Positions 16,269 through 25,121 of a stretch of 31,061 nt of DNA are shown one piece after another. Below the pieces are notes generated by a model. It saw nothing but the letters and a program-made list of their open reading frames with translations. It was not told where the DNA came from and did no database searches. Every line of letters starts with the position of its first letter. The first letter of the stretch is position 1. The DNA is from Bacteroides sp. UBA1773 (GTDB taxonomy: Bacteria > Bacteroidota > Bacteroidia > Bacteroidales > Bacteroidaceae): contig DCGR01000065.1 of assembly GCA_002315285.1 (NCBI GenBank), positions 1 to 31,061 of the forward strand, given 5' to 3'. The translations under genes were made by a program, and so were the position numbers.

Positions 16269-17579
16269 TCAGATTGTGGGCAATTTCCAAGGCTCCCTAT
16301 ATGTTTTACACAAATACTTATCTGCTTCCAAGTCGTGGAAGGTCTTACCGTCCCAAGTGAGCTTTTTGCCTGTGCGATAAGCAATGTTGCCCAATTGCGA
16401 GAATTTGGCAATGTGAGCACCTATCTCAATGTTGGCATTGCAGTTACGATTACGGCTCTTGATACATTCCAAGTGGTTCTTGACATGTAGGTTCAGTCCT
16501 CCTGCCCCATATGCCTTGTGCAGTTCCACTGGCTCCATACGTTTGGCACCGTTCACATCCTCAGGAATCACCTCCCATCCCTGCCTATCGACCACCAACG
16601 TACCGTTTTCTCCGACAAAAGCCACCCCATGAGTACGTCCATAAGCACCATCGTTAATGCCAATGGCATGATCCCACAAGACGGTAAAACCATCAAACGT
16701 ATAGATTGTCTGGAGCAAATCAGGAGTTTCGCAGGCATCATCGGGATAACCAAATTTGCCACCAGACGCCATGATGGTTTGTGGAGCAGTCACATTCATG
16801 CCATACAACGCGTAATCAAGCAAATGCACACCCCAGTCGGTCATCAAGCCGCCAGCATAGTCCCAAAACCAACGGAAGGTGAAATGGAAACGGTTGCGAT
16901 TGAACGGACGCTTAGGAGCCGGGCCAAGCCACATGTCGTAGTCCACACCCGCAGGTACATCCTCATCAGGCTTGACTGGAATGGAAGGACACCACCCTTG
17001 ATAGGAGAAAACACGTACCGTACGTATCTTTCCCAGTTTGCCTCCATGCACGAAGTCCATAGCATCCTGCCAATGCGGATCGCTGCGCTGCCATTGGCCC
17101 ACCTGTACCACACGACCATACTTCTGAGCTGCACGTACCATGATGTCGCACTCCTCGATGCTGTTACCCAAAGGTTTCTCGCAATACACATCCTTACCTG
17201 ATTCACAAGCCGCAACCATCTGTAGGCAATGCCAATGGTCGGGAGTGCCCACAATCACCACATCAACATCCTTGTTGTCGATCAGCTTGCGCCAATCCTT
17301 GTAAAGGTTGGCCACTTTCTTCCCTTGGATTTTCTCCGTTTCGGCCGCCCGGCGATCCAGCACACTCTGATCAATGTCGGCCATAGCAATACATTCCACC
17401 TCCGGATTGGAGAGGAAGGCCTGCAAATCGGAAAATCCCATGCCATTGCATCCTATCAGACCGACACGGATCTTGTCATTGGCTCCCACTTGTTTTCCAG
17501 AAGCCCTCATCAGGATAGGGCTTACATAAAGGCCTGCACCCAACGCAGATGCCTTAACAATAAAATCTCTTCTGTTCAT
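16269..17579 (-). CDS. Tat-exported Gfo/Idh/MocA-family oxidoreductase-like protein
   Basis: The 436-residue product (from ATG 17579) opens with a twin-arginine signal, MNRRDFIVKASALGAG, so it is exported folded, probably with bound NAD. The Rossmann motif GLIGCNGMG is at 40-48. DADID-like MADID follows, then GTPDHWH at 111-117 and the family EKP triad at 134-136 (CEKPLGNS). The second domain contains WFWDYAGGLMTDWGVHLLD, whose Asp/His residues are conserved in this group. Tat-exported members include the GH109 glycosidases, which use NAD-dependent chemistry on sugars, but GH109 membership cannot be shown here. The frame is open upstream to 17654; the Tat motif decides the start. It forms its own unit; no clear promoter is visible in the 203-base gap upstream. 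Confidence 0.85.
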   Translation of the reverse strand: MNRRDFIVKASALGAGLYVSPILMRASGKQVGANDKIRVGLIGCNGMGFSDLQAFLSNPEVECIAMADIDQSVLDRRAAETEKIQGKKVANLYKDWRKLIDNKDVDVVIVGTPDHWHCLQMVAACESGKDVYCEKPLGNSIEECDIMVRAAQKYGRVVQVGQWQRSDPHWQDAMDFVHGGKLGKIRTVRVFSYQGWCPSIPVKPDEDVPAGVDYDMWLGPAPKRPFNRNRFHFTFRWFWDYAGGLMTDWGVHLLDYALYGMNVTAPQTIMASGGKFGYPDDACETPDLLQTIYTFDGFTVLWDHAIGINDGAYGRTHGVAFVGENGTLVVDRQGWEVIPEDVNGAKRMEPVELHKAYGAGGLNLHVKNHLECIKSRNRNCNANIEIGAHIAKFSQLGNIAYRTGKKLTWDGKTFHDLEADKYLCKTYREPWKLPTI

Positions 17580-17722
17580 TTCTGTTTTTCCCAATTCAAT
17601 TTGGCATGTCCCATTAATCACCCATAAGGAACAGATTTCCAGGAATAAGTCCATAGAAGAATCAACCTGGCCTGCTTTTGGGGGGAATGGACCTGCACTA
17701 TGATTACATGATTTGTCTGAGT

Positions 17723-17765
17723 AAAAGGCGATAAAGGCAGCGATACAGTCGCTGCCTTTATCGCC
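17723..17765 (-). terminator. Strong 17-bp hairpin terminator after the fucosidase gene
   Basis: GGCGATAAAGGCAGCGA (17727-17743) and its perfect complement at 17749-17765 flank a 5-base loop. On the minus strand TTTT follows (AAAA at 17723-17726). It lies 17 bases beyond the fucosidase stop and closes the long minus-strand run. The remainder of the gap up to the Gfo/Idh/MocA start (17580-17722) holds a short GGGGGG run and no recognisable gene. Confidence 0.85.
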
Positions 17766-17782
17766 ATGATATTTCCTATGAT

Positions 17783-19180
17783 TTACTTCAAGAATACCTC
17801 AATTACAGGAATTTCAGTATGAGGTTTCAGAATGGGTACAGTGAAACTATTCTTGTCGAACTTGACTTCTGAACCATCATGGAGGAACTGAGCATATTCC
17901 ACCTTATCCATGAACGAGCATTTAACTTTGCCCATGGGATAATTAAGCAAATGGATGTAAAGCACATTGGTCTTGGGATTATATGTCAGCACCGTATTGG
18001 CTGGAGCCTGCAAATCCTCAGGAGCTTCAGTACATTCATAGATGGACTTGCTGTTGGAGTGCATCCATTTACCCATGGCAGCCAAACGCTCTGTGGCACG
18101 ATAGTCGAATTCGCCACGTGCAGTAGGACCTACGTTAAGCAACAAGTTACCACCTTTGCTGACCGTTTCGGAAAGCAATTCGATGAGCTGTGCAGGACTC
18201 TTCCAAGTAGTTTCATCGCGATGATAGCCCCATGAACCTGAGAAGGTTTGGCATGTTTCCCAATGTACTTTTTTTTCTGTTCCGTCGGGAGCTTTCCAAG
18301 TAGGACACTTGTCAACTTTCACCTGCTCGGGAGTGATGATATCCCAGCCGCCCCATACATCATTGAGGTCGAGACGGTTATCGACAATGATACCTGGTTG
18401 CAAAGTGCGTGCAATCTTCAGAAGACCTTCTGAATCCCAATCCTCATGTCCCTTACCATTTTCACCAGGATAAGAGAAGTCGAACCAGATAATGTCAATC
18501 TTTCCATAGTTGGTGAGCAACTCTGTAACCTGATCTTTCATGTACTGGCGATAGTTGTCCATGTTCTTGCCTACGTTCAGCTTATCATAGTCGGCCTTGG
18601 TACCATTGTCGATTCGTTGCGGATGTACACGGTCGATGGTGAAATCAGGATGATGCCAATCGATAAGTGAATAATAGAAACCAATGTGAATACCCTCGGC
18701 ACGGAAAGCATCTACAAACTCACGGATAAGGTCTTTGCCAATAGGAGTGTTGGTAACCTTATAATCCGTATATTTGCTGTCCCACATACAGAAGCCTTCA
18801 TGATGCTTCGATGTGAGCACAACATACTTCATGCCTGCTTCCTTAGCCTGACGAGCCCACTCCTTGGGGTTGTAGAGGTCGGGGTTGAAACGCTTGAAGT
18901 ATTTCTCATAATTTTCGTTGGTAATGCGTTCGTACTGCTTCACCCACTCATGGCGAGCCGGCATGGCATACAGTCCCCAGTGAATGAACATGCCAAAGCG
19001 AGCATCTGTCCACCAACGCATACGTTCGGCTTTCTGAGCATCTGTTTCGTCAGAAGGAAGTTTAAACTCTACGGCAGCAGCATGCGCAGCCTTTGCCTTT
19101 TTCTTTTGTGCCAAAGCCTGAGGTGCGAACATGCTCACCGACATGGCACACAATGCCATCATAATGAATAATTTTTTCAT
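17783..19180 (-). CDS. Secreted alpha-L-fucosidase, GH29
   Basis: GH29 enzymes release terminal L-fucose from glycans with retention. The 465-residue product has a signal peptide (MKKLFIMMALCAMSVSMFAPQALA) and a TIM barrel with ARFGMFIHWGLYA at 60-72. SKHHEGFCMWDS follows at 124-135, then GFYYSLIDWHHPDF, and IDIIWFDFSYPGE with the predicted nucleophile Asp234. A short beta domain closes the protein (from about 380). The acid/base residue is variable in GH29 and I do not assign it. The gene is 32 bases downstream of glpF on the same strand with no terminator between, so it may be co-transcribed with glycerol genes. Mucin-like host glycans are a plausible substrate, by inference only. Confidence 0.92.
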   Translation of the reverse strand: MKKLFIMMALCAMSVSMFAPQALAQKKKAKAAHAAAVEFKLPSDETDAQKAERMRWWTDARFGMFIHWGLYAMPARHEWVKQYERITNENYEKYFKRFNPDLYNPKEWARQAKEAGMKYVVLTSKHHEGFCMWDSKYTDYKVTNTPIGKDLIREFVDAFRAEGIHIGFYYSLIDWHHPDFTIDRVHPQRIDNGTKADYDKLNVGKNMDNYRQYMKDQVTELLTNYGKIDIIWFDFSYPGENGKGHEDWDSEGLLKIARTLQPGIIVDNRLDLNDVWGGWDIITPEQVKVDKCPTWKAPDGTEKKVHWETCQTFSGSWGYHRDETTWKSPAQLIELLSETVSKGGNLLLNVGPTARGEFDYRATERLAAMGKWMHSNSKSIYECTEAPEDLQAPANTVLTYNPKTNVLYIHLLNYPMGKVKCSFMDKVEYAQFLHDGSEVKFDKNSFTVPILKPHTEIPVIEVFLK

Positions 19181-19212
19181 GGATGTGTGGATTAATTAGT
19201 GAATAAATATAA

Positions 19213-19947
19213 TTAGAATACCATCATAAATGTCAATGCTGCTATTAAAGCTCCTACCAAGGGGCCACAAATGGGGACCCAGCTATAGGCCCAATCAGAT
19301 GTGCCCTTGCCACGAATGGGCAACAAGGCATGGGCAAGACGTGGTGGGAAATCACGGGCGGGATTGATGGCATAGCCTGTAGCACTTCCCAACGACATGC
19401 CTATCGACATGATGAGATAGGTGACAGGAATCGCTCCAAGAGAGCCCATGCCGACCTGTGGAGTCTCGCCTTCGGTAGTGAACGTAAGGATGACAAACAC
19501 CAAGAGCCAAGTGGCCACCAACTCACAGAAGAAGTTACGCCAAGGATTACGAATGGCCGGAATAGTACAAAAGGTGCCGAGTTTGGTGGTGGCATCGTCA
19601 GTGGCATCGTAATGGTCCTTATAATAAAGATACACCATTACTGCTCCAAGGAAACCGCCAAGCAACTGCGCCATCACATAACCAGCCACATCAGGCCAAG
19701 GGAACAAGCCAGCAGCAGCCAAACCAATTGTCACTGCCGGATTAAGATGAGCACCCGTGTAAGGTCCGGCAACGAAAACGCCACACATGACAGCAAAACC
19801 CCATGCCATGGTGACAACAATCCAACCAGCATTCTCTCCTTTTGTTTTCTTCAATGTGGTGCCAGCCACCACGCCATCGCCTAAAAGAATCAACACGAAT
19901 GTGCCAAGAAATTCGAATAAGCATTTCGTAAATAATGAAATTTCCAT
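19213..19947 (-). CDS. glpF: Glycerol facilitator (aquaglyceroporin, MIP family)
   Basis: This six-helix channel passes glycerol across the inner membrane. The 244-residue product has both NPA boxes: GAHLNPAV (NPA at 69-71) and YAINPARDFPPRLAH (NPA at 195-197). Asp199 directly after NPAR is the feature that separates glycerol facilitators from water-only channels. The amphipathic half-helices and the internal two-fold repeat are visible. It follows glpK after 9 bases, so uptake and trapping of glycerol are encoded together, and it precedes the fucosidase gene. Confidence 0.95.
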   Translation of the reverse strand: MEISLFTKCLFEFLGTFVLILLGDGVVAGTTLKKTKGENAGWIVVTMAWGFAVMCGVFVAGPYTGAHLNPAVTIGLAAAGLFPWPDVAGYVMAQLLGGFLGAVMVYLYYKDHYDATDDATTKLGTFCTIPAIRNPWRNFFCELVATWLLVFVILTFTTEGETPQVGMGSLGAIPVTYLIMSIGMSLGSATGYAINPARDFPPRLAHALLPIRGKGTSDWAYSWVPICGPLVGALIAALTFMMVF

Positions 19948-19956
19948 AATGTTTGT

Positions 19957-21441
19957 TTATGATTGGTTTGCTTTCTTACTTAACGTACGCTCCACAGCAT
20001 CATGCCAATGTTCCTTCAGACAAGCGACCGTCTCCACATCGGCTTGCGGAACAAAACGACTCTCGACTTTCCACTGGTGCTTCACTTCCTCCACATCATT
20101 CCAAAACCCGACAGCCAGACCTGCCAGATAAGCAGCTCCCAAGGCTGTGGTTTCGGTAACTTCAGGACGGATGACCTGAGTGCCCAGGATATCTGACTGG
20201 AACTGCATGAGCAGGTTGTTGCGCGATGCACCTCCATCGACCTTCAACTCAGTCAATGGCACACCTGCATCTTTCTCCATGGCCGACACAATGTCCATTG
20301 TCTGAAACGCAATACCTTCGAGGGCCGCACGGGCAATGTGTGCGGATGTAGTGCCACGAGTAATGCCATAGATACCTCCCCGTGCATACTGATCCCAGTA
20401 TGGAGCTCCAAGTCCGGTAAGTGCCGGCACAAAATAGACCCCACCATTATCGGGTACCGTTGATGCCAATCCCTCTATTTCATCGCGAATCTTGATGAAG
20501 CCAAACAAATTGCGCAACAACTGGACAACGCTACCTGCCACGAAAATGGAGCCCTCAAGTGCATAATTCACCTTGTCGCCCAACTGCCAAGCAATGGTGG
20601 TGAGCAACTTGTTTTTTGACTCTATAGGTTTGTCACCACTGTTCATCAGCAGGAAACACCCTGTGCCATAGGTGTTCTTCACAGCGCCAGGCTCGGTGCA
20701 CATCTGCCCAAAAAGGGCGGATTGCTGGTCGCCTGCCATACCGGCAATGGGCACTTGCTCGCCGAAAATGTCAGCATAGCCATATACCTCGCTGTTTGAA
20801 CAGACCTTGGGCATCATCGATGCCGGAATGTGGAGCAAGGACAACAATTCGTCGTCCCAAGCAAGTGTGTGGATATTGAACAACATGGTACGTGATGCGT
20901 TTGTGACATCTGTGACATGCACAGCACCGCCTGTAAGATTCCACACCAACCAGCTATCAACCGTTCCAAAACGCAATTCGCCACGTTCGGCACGTTCGCG
21001 TACTCCTGGCACATTCTCCAAAATCCAACGAATCTTGGTACCACTGAAGTAAGCATCAACCAAAAGCCCCGTTTTCCGACATATCTTATCCATCCAACCT
21101 GCGGCTTTCAATTGGTCGCAATACTCTGCCGTACGACGGTCCTGCCATACAATAGCATTATAAACCGGCTTTCCGGTAGCTGCATCCCACACAATGGTAG
21201 TTTCACGTTGGTTGGTGATACCTATCGCGGCGATGTCGCCCGTATAGTCAGAAGCAGCCCTCAGCATTACCTCACGTTCAGATGACCATATTTCAAGGGG
21301 ATCGTGCTCTACCCAACCCGGTTGAGGGAAATACTGGGTAAACTCTTTTTGCTGCACATTCTGCGGCACTCCATCGTGATCGAACACAATGGCCCGTGAA
21401 CTGCTTGTGCCTTGGTCGAGCGATAAAACGTACTTTTTCAT
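19957..21441 (-). CDS. glpK: Glycerol kinase
   Basis: The enzyme phosphorylates glycerol with ATP to sn-glycerol 3-phosphate. The 494-residue product has the FGGY layout: LDQGTSSSRAIVFDHDG at 8-24, NQRET at 77-81 and IVWQDRR at 97-103. GDQQSALFGQ and NTYGTGCFLLMN (nucleotide site) follow, then LTGLGAPYWD and the signature VDGGASRNNLLMQFQSDILG. All are characteristic of glycerol kinase rather than xylulokinase or other FGGY enzymes. The frame begins at 21465, but ATG 21441 gives the family N-terminus (MKKYVLSLDQ). A TTTG-containing sequence in the 26-base gap upstream has one base too many for a proper -7 box. No glpD or glpA is visible. Confidence 0.96.
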   Translation of the reverse strand: MKKYVLSLDQGTSSSRAIVFDHDGVPQNVQQKEFTQYFPQPGWVEHDPLEIWSSEREVMLRAASDYTGDIAAIGITNQRETTIVWDAATGKPVYNAIVWQDRRTAEYCDQLKAAGWMDKICRKTGLLVDAYFSGTKIRWILENVPGVRERAERGELRFGTVDSWLVWNLTGGAVHVTDVTNASRTMLFNIHTLAWDDELLSLLHIPASMMPKVCSNSEVYGYADIFGEQVPIAGMAGDQQSALFGQMCTEPGAVKNTYGTGCFLLMNSGDKPIESKNKLLTTIAWQLGDKVNYALEGSIFVAGSVVQLLRNLFGFIKIRDEIEGLASTVPDNGGVYFVPALTGLGAPYWDQYARGGIYGITRGTTSAHIARAALEGIAFQTMDIVSAMEKDAGVPLTELKVDGGASRNNLLMQFQSDILGTQVIRPEVTETTALGAAYLAGLAVGFWNDVEEVKHQWKVESRFVPQADVETVACLKEHWHDAVERTLSKKANQS

Positions 21442-21467
21442 GGATTCACAATTTAAAGCAAACAATA

Positions 21468-21728
21468 CTACTTGGGTTCATTATTCTCAGCCAGAATATC
21501 CATAGCCTTGTCCAACACAGTAGTGTCGTCAATCATCACAATGCCGCCATCGGGTCCTGGCTCATAATGAATGCCCACACTTGTACCATCCTTGAAATTC
21601 TGACCTCCGAAAAAATTCCGGACTGTTTCCACACTCAGATCCAACTCATCGGCTATCCGATGCATGGAGCCATCGGGAAGAGAATCCTTTATCCTACGTA
21701 ATTCGTTAAAAGTAACTGATTTACTCAT
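21468..21728 (-). CDS. Small helix-turn-helix protein conserved in Bacteroidales
   Basis: The 86-residue product has a predicted helix-turn-helix at about 20-45 (GSMHRIADELDLSVETVRNF), followed by GGQNFKDGTSVGIH and the short motif EPGPDGGIVMIDDTTVLDKA. I recall similar small proteins of unknown function annotated as DNA-binding in many Bacteroidales, but have no assigned role. It lies 12 bases after the PAP2 gene and 26 bases before glpK, so it could regulate glycerol genes or be an unrelated passenger. There is no dimerisation or ligand domain, which argues against a classical sugar-responsive repressor. Confidence 0.75.
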   Translation of the reverse strand: MSKSVTFNELRRIKDSLPDGSMHRIADELDLSVETVRNFFGGQNFKDGTSVGIHYEPGPDGGIVMIDDTTVLDKAMDILAENNEPK

Positions 21729-21740
21729 GCCATTAAAAAA

Positions 21741-22445
21741 TTATAGATTAAGCGATACAATATATACAAACGACAATATAGTTATGACCACCAATGTGGC
21801 TGCCATCACAAGCAAGACCACATCGAAATCAACAATGGCAAATCCCGTAGAAGTATATTTCCGAGGATTATTTGTATTGATACGCACACAGTTCACATAA
21901 CATTTGAAAAGATTATACCCTAAGATGCCAGAAAGACATCCCCAGATGGTTCCACAAAGGATGTCGCCAGGGAAATGCACCCCAAGATAGATACGAGTGT
22001 AGCAATTCAGCATCGCCCATGCTATCAGAAACAGAGACACGGACCAACACCGGAAAAGTAACAGGAAAAACACAGCAATGCCAAATGTGTTGGCAGCATG
22101 GCTGGATATGAAACCATAACGACCACCCCTATATCCATTCACGGTATCGACCAAATACATGATTTCAGGATCACGTGTAGGACGCCACCGCTGAAAAAAC
22201 GGTTTACAAAAGCCCGAAGAAAACTGATCGGCCAACAAAACCACCATGCCCACAGCCAGCACCACAAAAAACACCTCACGTGCATTCCTATTCTTCGCAA
22301 CGACATAAAGCAACGACGCATAGAGTGGAATCCAAATCCATACACTCGTGGCTACAAGCATGAACGCATCCCAATATGAAGATTCGCTACCATTCATTTG
22401 CAACAAGAGTTCCTTGTCGAGAGCTATCAACTGCTGCAAATCCAT
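21741..22445 (-). CDS. PAP2-family membrane phosphatase
   Basis: The 234-residue integral membrane protein has the three-part PAP2 active site. The first part is K81 followed by RP at 88-89 in KPFFQRWRPTRDP. The second is SSHA at 114-117 (usually PSGH or SSHA), and the third is R151, H157 and D161 in RIYLGVHFPGD. Five to six hydrophobic segments are visible. Such enzymes dephosphorylate lipids such as undecaprenyl diphosphate, phosphatidylglycerophosphate or lipid A; the exact substrate is unknown. It begins 3 bases after batE and is thus physically the tail of the bat operon. The C-terminus continues about 50 residues past the last motif and ends in another hydrophobic stretch. Confidence 0.9.
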   Translation of the reverse strand: MDLQQLIALDKELLLQMNGSESSYWDAFMLVATSVWIWIPLYASLLYVVAKNRNAREVFFVVLAVGMVVLLADQFSSGFCKPFFQRWRPTRDPEIMYLVDTVNGYRGGRYGFISSHAANTFGIAVFFLLLFRCWSVSLFLIAWAMLNCYTRIYLGVHFPGDILCGTIWGCLSGILGYNLFKCYVNCVRINTNNPRKYTSTGFAIVDFDVVLLVMAATLVVITILSFVYIVSLNL

Positions 22446-22448
22446 GAT

Positions 22449-23222
22449 TTAGATTATTTCGATTGCGCTTGCAGGAACCCAACCAGCGTTACCATCCTCC
22501 AACTGAATTTCCTTCCATTCCTTCATGGTGTCATCCTTGATCGACACTTTTCGACCTTCATGCAATACAAAGAGTTCCGTACCGCCTTCGTTGGGTGTGC
22601 TCCGTACGGTAAGACTTGCCGACATCACAATAGCGTCGGAACGCAGCTGCAATTTGTTTTTCTGCAGAGATGCACACACATTGGTCAACACACACACTGC
22701 CAACATACAAGCCGCCACAATAAATCCGACCTTGCGAACGAAAATTGTCTTCGAAAAGACATACGCAGCCACACCCATCAAAAAGAGCAGAAAAGCGAAA
22801 ATGGCAACCTTTGCCCATCCGGATTCGCTCATCAGATTGGTAATGGCCTTGAACCATATCACAAAAAACACCTGACTAATCTCACTTTCCTTATCAATGG
22901 TCTTGCTACGAGCCAACTCCAAATTGAAACGAATGTCGGCACTACCAGGATTGAGCAACAAGGCCCGTTCATAATTCAATATGGCACGAGCCATCTTATC
23001 GGCCTTGAAATAACTATTTCCCAAATTGTAATACACCTCAGCGGCTTCTCCCTCGGTTGCAAGTACTTGTTCGTAAAGTTCTGCAGCACCTACATAATCT
23101 TCTTTCACGTATGCGCTATCGGCTTGCAACTTCAACGAAACACTATTGTCTTGTGCAAATCCTGCCGCAAGAAAAGTACAGACAAATATGATAACCACAC
23201 AAATTCTCTTCATTCTCTTCAA
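22449..23222 (-). CDS. batE: BatE: TPR and SH3-type membrane protein
   Basis: The 257-residue product has a signal peptide (to about 23). Two TPR units lie at about 28-100 (YVGAAELYEQVLAT and EVYYNLGNSYFKADKMARAI), and two transmembrane helices at about 137-157 and 166-184. A bacterial SH3-like domain follows at about 195-257 (LTVRSTPNEGGTELFVLHEG, GNAGWVP). This is the BatE architecture of Bacteroides. The Bat proteins were linked to aerotolerance in B. fragilis; their biochemical role remains unclear. The start overlaps the batD stop by 4 bases (ATGA), showing translational coupling. Met4 at 23213 is an alternative start. Confidence 0.9.
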   Translation of the reverse strand: MKRMKRICVVIIFVCTFLAAGFAQDNSVSLKLQADSAYVKEDYVGAAELYEQVLATEGEAAEVYYNLGNSYFKADKMARAILNYERALLLNPGSADIRFNLELARSKTIDKESEISQVFFVIWFKAITNLMSESGWAKVAIFAFLLFLMGVAAYVFSKTIFVRKVGFIVAACMLAVCVLTNVCASLQKNKLQLRSDAIVMSASLTVRSTPNEGGTELFVLHEGRKVSIKDDTMKEWKEIQLEDGNAGWVPASAIEII

Positions 23223-25069
23223 CGCTTAATACTGTTTTCCAAATTACCAATGACATCAACAGCCGATGTATAAACCTTATCCATCGCCTCACTCTGACTA
23301 CCAGGAGCATACCGTGCGAATTCGCACTCGTTGAGTGTATCAATGAATTCGCGGATCAAGACATCACCAACATTACGTGCTGCAAGTTTCTCCTCAATAT
23401 TATCTTTGGAGAGTTGGGATACAGGTATGCTCAGCTTGTCGCCCATATATCCCCACAATGCCTTGAGTACTTCATCATAGAATGCCGCATTATCGCCGCT
23501 GTGCATCAACTTTTCGGCGTTCTTCATTCGCTTTGTAGCCACCTTATTAGCCTTTTTGGTCTTTACTCTGGTGACATTGGCGTTTTCCAAAGCCTGCTTA
23601 CGATAATATGTCAAGACAACTACCAACAAGACCAATGGAATGACATACCACAACCAATATGTCAACGTGCCAAAGAAACAATCACCCTTAGGCGACAGAT
23701 CCACTTCTCCGACCTTGATGTAACGGATATCACTACCCAGCAACTTCAAGTCTTCCTTATTGGTGAAGTTGGCAATGGCGGCATCGGCATTTCCACTTCC
23801 TTCACCCTTTTCCACATGGATATCATAACTTTCCGTTGTGAGAGTCTTGTACTGACTTGTTTTTACATCAAAATAAGTGAATTCGACGCCAGGAATAGTA
23901 AAATCACCTGGATGACGTGGGATAGCCAAATATTCTACTGTCTTGTTACCACTTTGCCCAGCATTGGTGAGTTGCATCTGATTGTCGGTCTTCGGATCGT
24001 AGGCATCGAAATCGGCCGGGAAATGTATTTCAGGAGCATTGACCAACTTAATGTTGCCCACACCACTGATCACGAGTTTCACAGTCAAGGCCTCGTTGGC
24101 CTTTAGCTGCTGTGTGCTGATGGAAGAACTGATGGAAAAATCACCCACAGCTCCTGAAAAAGATGTCGGCTTGCCTGCAGGAAGTTCTTTGACGTGAATC
24201 TTCATGGCAGGAGTGACCAGTGTCTTCTTCACCTGTACGGTGCGGCTTCCATTAAAGAAAGCATCCAGCCCGAAAGGATCGTCAAATGAATTTTGATTTT
24301 CCACCATCTGCTCAATAGTACTGTCGAAACTCATGGAAGGTATCTCCAGCTCTCCTGATTTCTGTGGGAACAGCACATATTGCCGCCATGTCAGCGTATT
24401 GTAGTTGCGTCCCTTGTAATGTTCCATTGAAAAACTCTTCCGTTGCGGCAAATCCACTTCCTGCGAATGAAATCCTTGGAAATCGGGCATCGGATTGTCG
24501 AGTGCCACCAAGTTCACCAACGTATAGACCTTATAGGTAAGCAACAAAGCCTCTTGCTCGAACAATGTTGTTTTGCTTGCCGTCACATTCATGAACAAAT
24601 CAGAATCGGTAATTTTCCCGCCTGTTGATGCACGACTTGCACCTTGCTTTCCACCCTGACTTCCACTCTGTGACTGGCTGTTCTGGTCGGGAGGAAGGAC
24701 CTTGATGGTCAGCGTATTCGATGAATACATTTCATCGTCAGCCTTCACCGTGGCAGCAGGAATCGTAAATGTTCCCTCCTTCGTAGCCTGAAGCATATAG
24801 GTCCACGTGATGGTGTGCGTGGTGGTCATCTTACCATTGATACTGCTCATGTTCATGCTGGTGGAACGACTTGGGCCATAGAGTTCCTCGAACCCATTGA
24901 ACTCAGGCGCACGAAACTCCTTGACCTTTTGTGAGTTGACCGTATAGGCTATCTGGAACTGTTGTCCTTTTACCACCACATCCGGTCCCTCAGCCGTAAG
25001 ACGTATGTTGTCAGCCCATGCGGGTGTGACACTTATTATAAATAAAAATAGGAATAAAACCTTTCTCAT
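23219..25069 (-). CDS. batD: BatD: large periplasmic protein with C-terminal membrane anchor
   Basis: The 616-residue product has a signal peptide (1-19). Several beta-sandwich repeats of the BatD type follow (about 20-125, 155-300, 305-425), recognisable by openings such as VVVKGQQFQIAYTV and LFEQEALLLTYKVYT. A Ser/Gln/Gly-rich linker lies at 129-151, one transmembrane helix at 469-488, and a cytoplasmic tail of about 128 residues follows. The tail (528-616) contains FARYAP at 584-589 and resembles the C-terminal domain of the 357-residue protein encoded upstream of batA. Bat proteins are thought to form a complex with the VWA proteins BatA and BatB. It follows batC after 52 bases, the widest gap in the operon. 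Confidence 0.92.
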   Translation of the reverse strand: MRKVLFLFLFIISVTPAWADNIRLTAEGPDVVVKGQQFQIAYTVNSQKVKEFRAPEFNGFEELYGPSRSTSMNMSSINGKMTTTHTITWTYMLQATKEGTFTIPAATVKADDEMYSSNTLTIKVLPPDQNSQSQSGSQGGKQGASRASTGGKITDSDLFMNVTASKTTLFEQEALLLTYKVYTLVNLVALDNPMPDFQGFHSQEVDLPQRKSFSMEHYKGRNYNTLTWRQYVLFPQKSGELEIPSMSFDSTIEQMVENQNSFDDPFGLDAFFNGSRTVQVKKTLVTPAMKIHVKELPAGKPTSFSGAVGDFSISSSISTQQLKANEALTVKLVISGVGNIKLVNAPEIHFPADFDAYDPKTDNQMQLTNAGQSGNKTVEYLAIPRHPGDFTIPGVEFTYFDVKTSQYKTLTTESYDIHVEKGEGSGNADAAIANFTNKEDLKLLGSDIRYIKVGEVDLSPKGDCFFGTLTYWLWYVIPLVLLVVVLTYYRKQALENANVTRVKTKKANKVATKRMKNAEKLMHSGDNAAFYDEVLKALWGYMGDKLSIPVSQLSKDNIEEKLAARNVGDVLIREFIDTLNECEFARYAPGSQSEAMDKVYTSAVDVIGNLENSIKR

Positions 25070-25121
25070 AATTACATTCTATGACTTTTCCTCTATAACA
25101 TTCAATTTACAATCCGGTCGC

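Noticed and set aside
21442..21467. Promoter for glpK in the 26-base gap
   Set aside because: TATTGTTTG has three rather than two bases between TA and TTTG, and no -33 element can be placed with confidence.
22398..23273. Plus-strand open frame of 291 codons
   Set aside because: Antisense to batE and its junctions; composition is not protein-like and batE matches its family.
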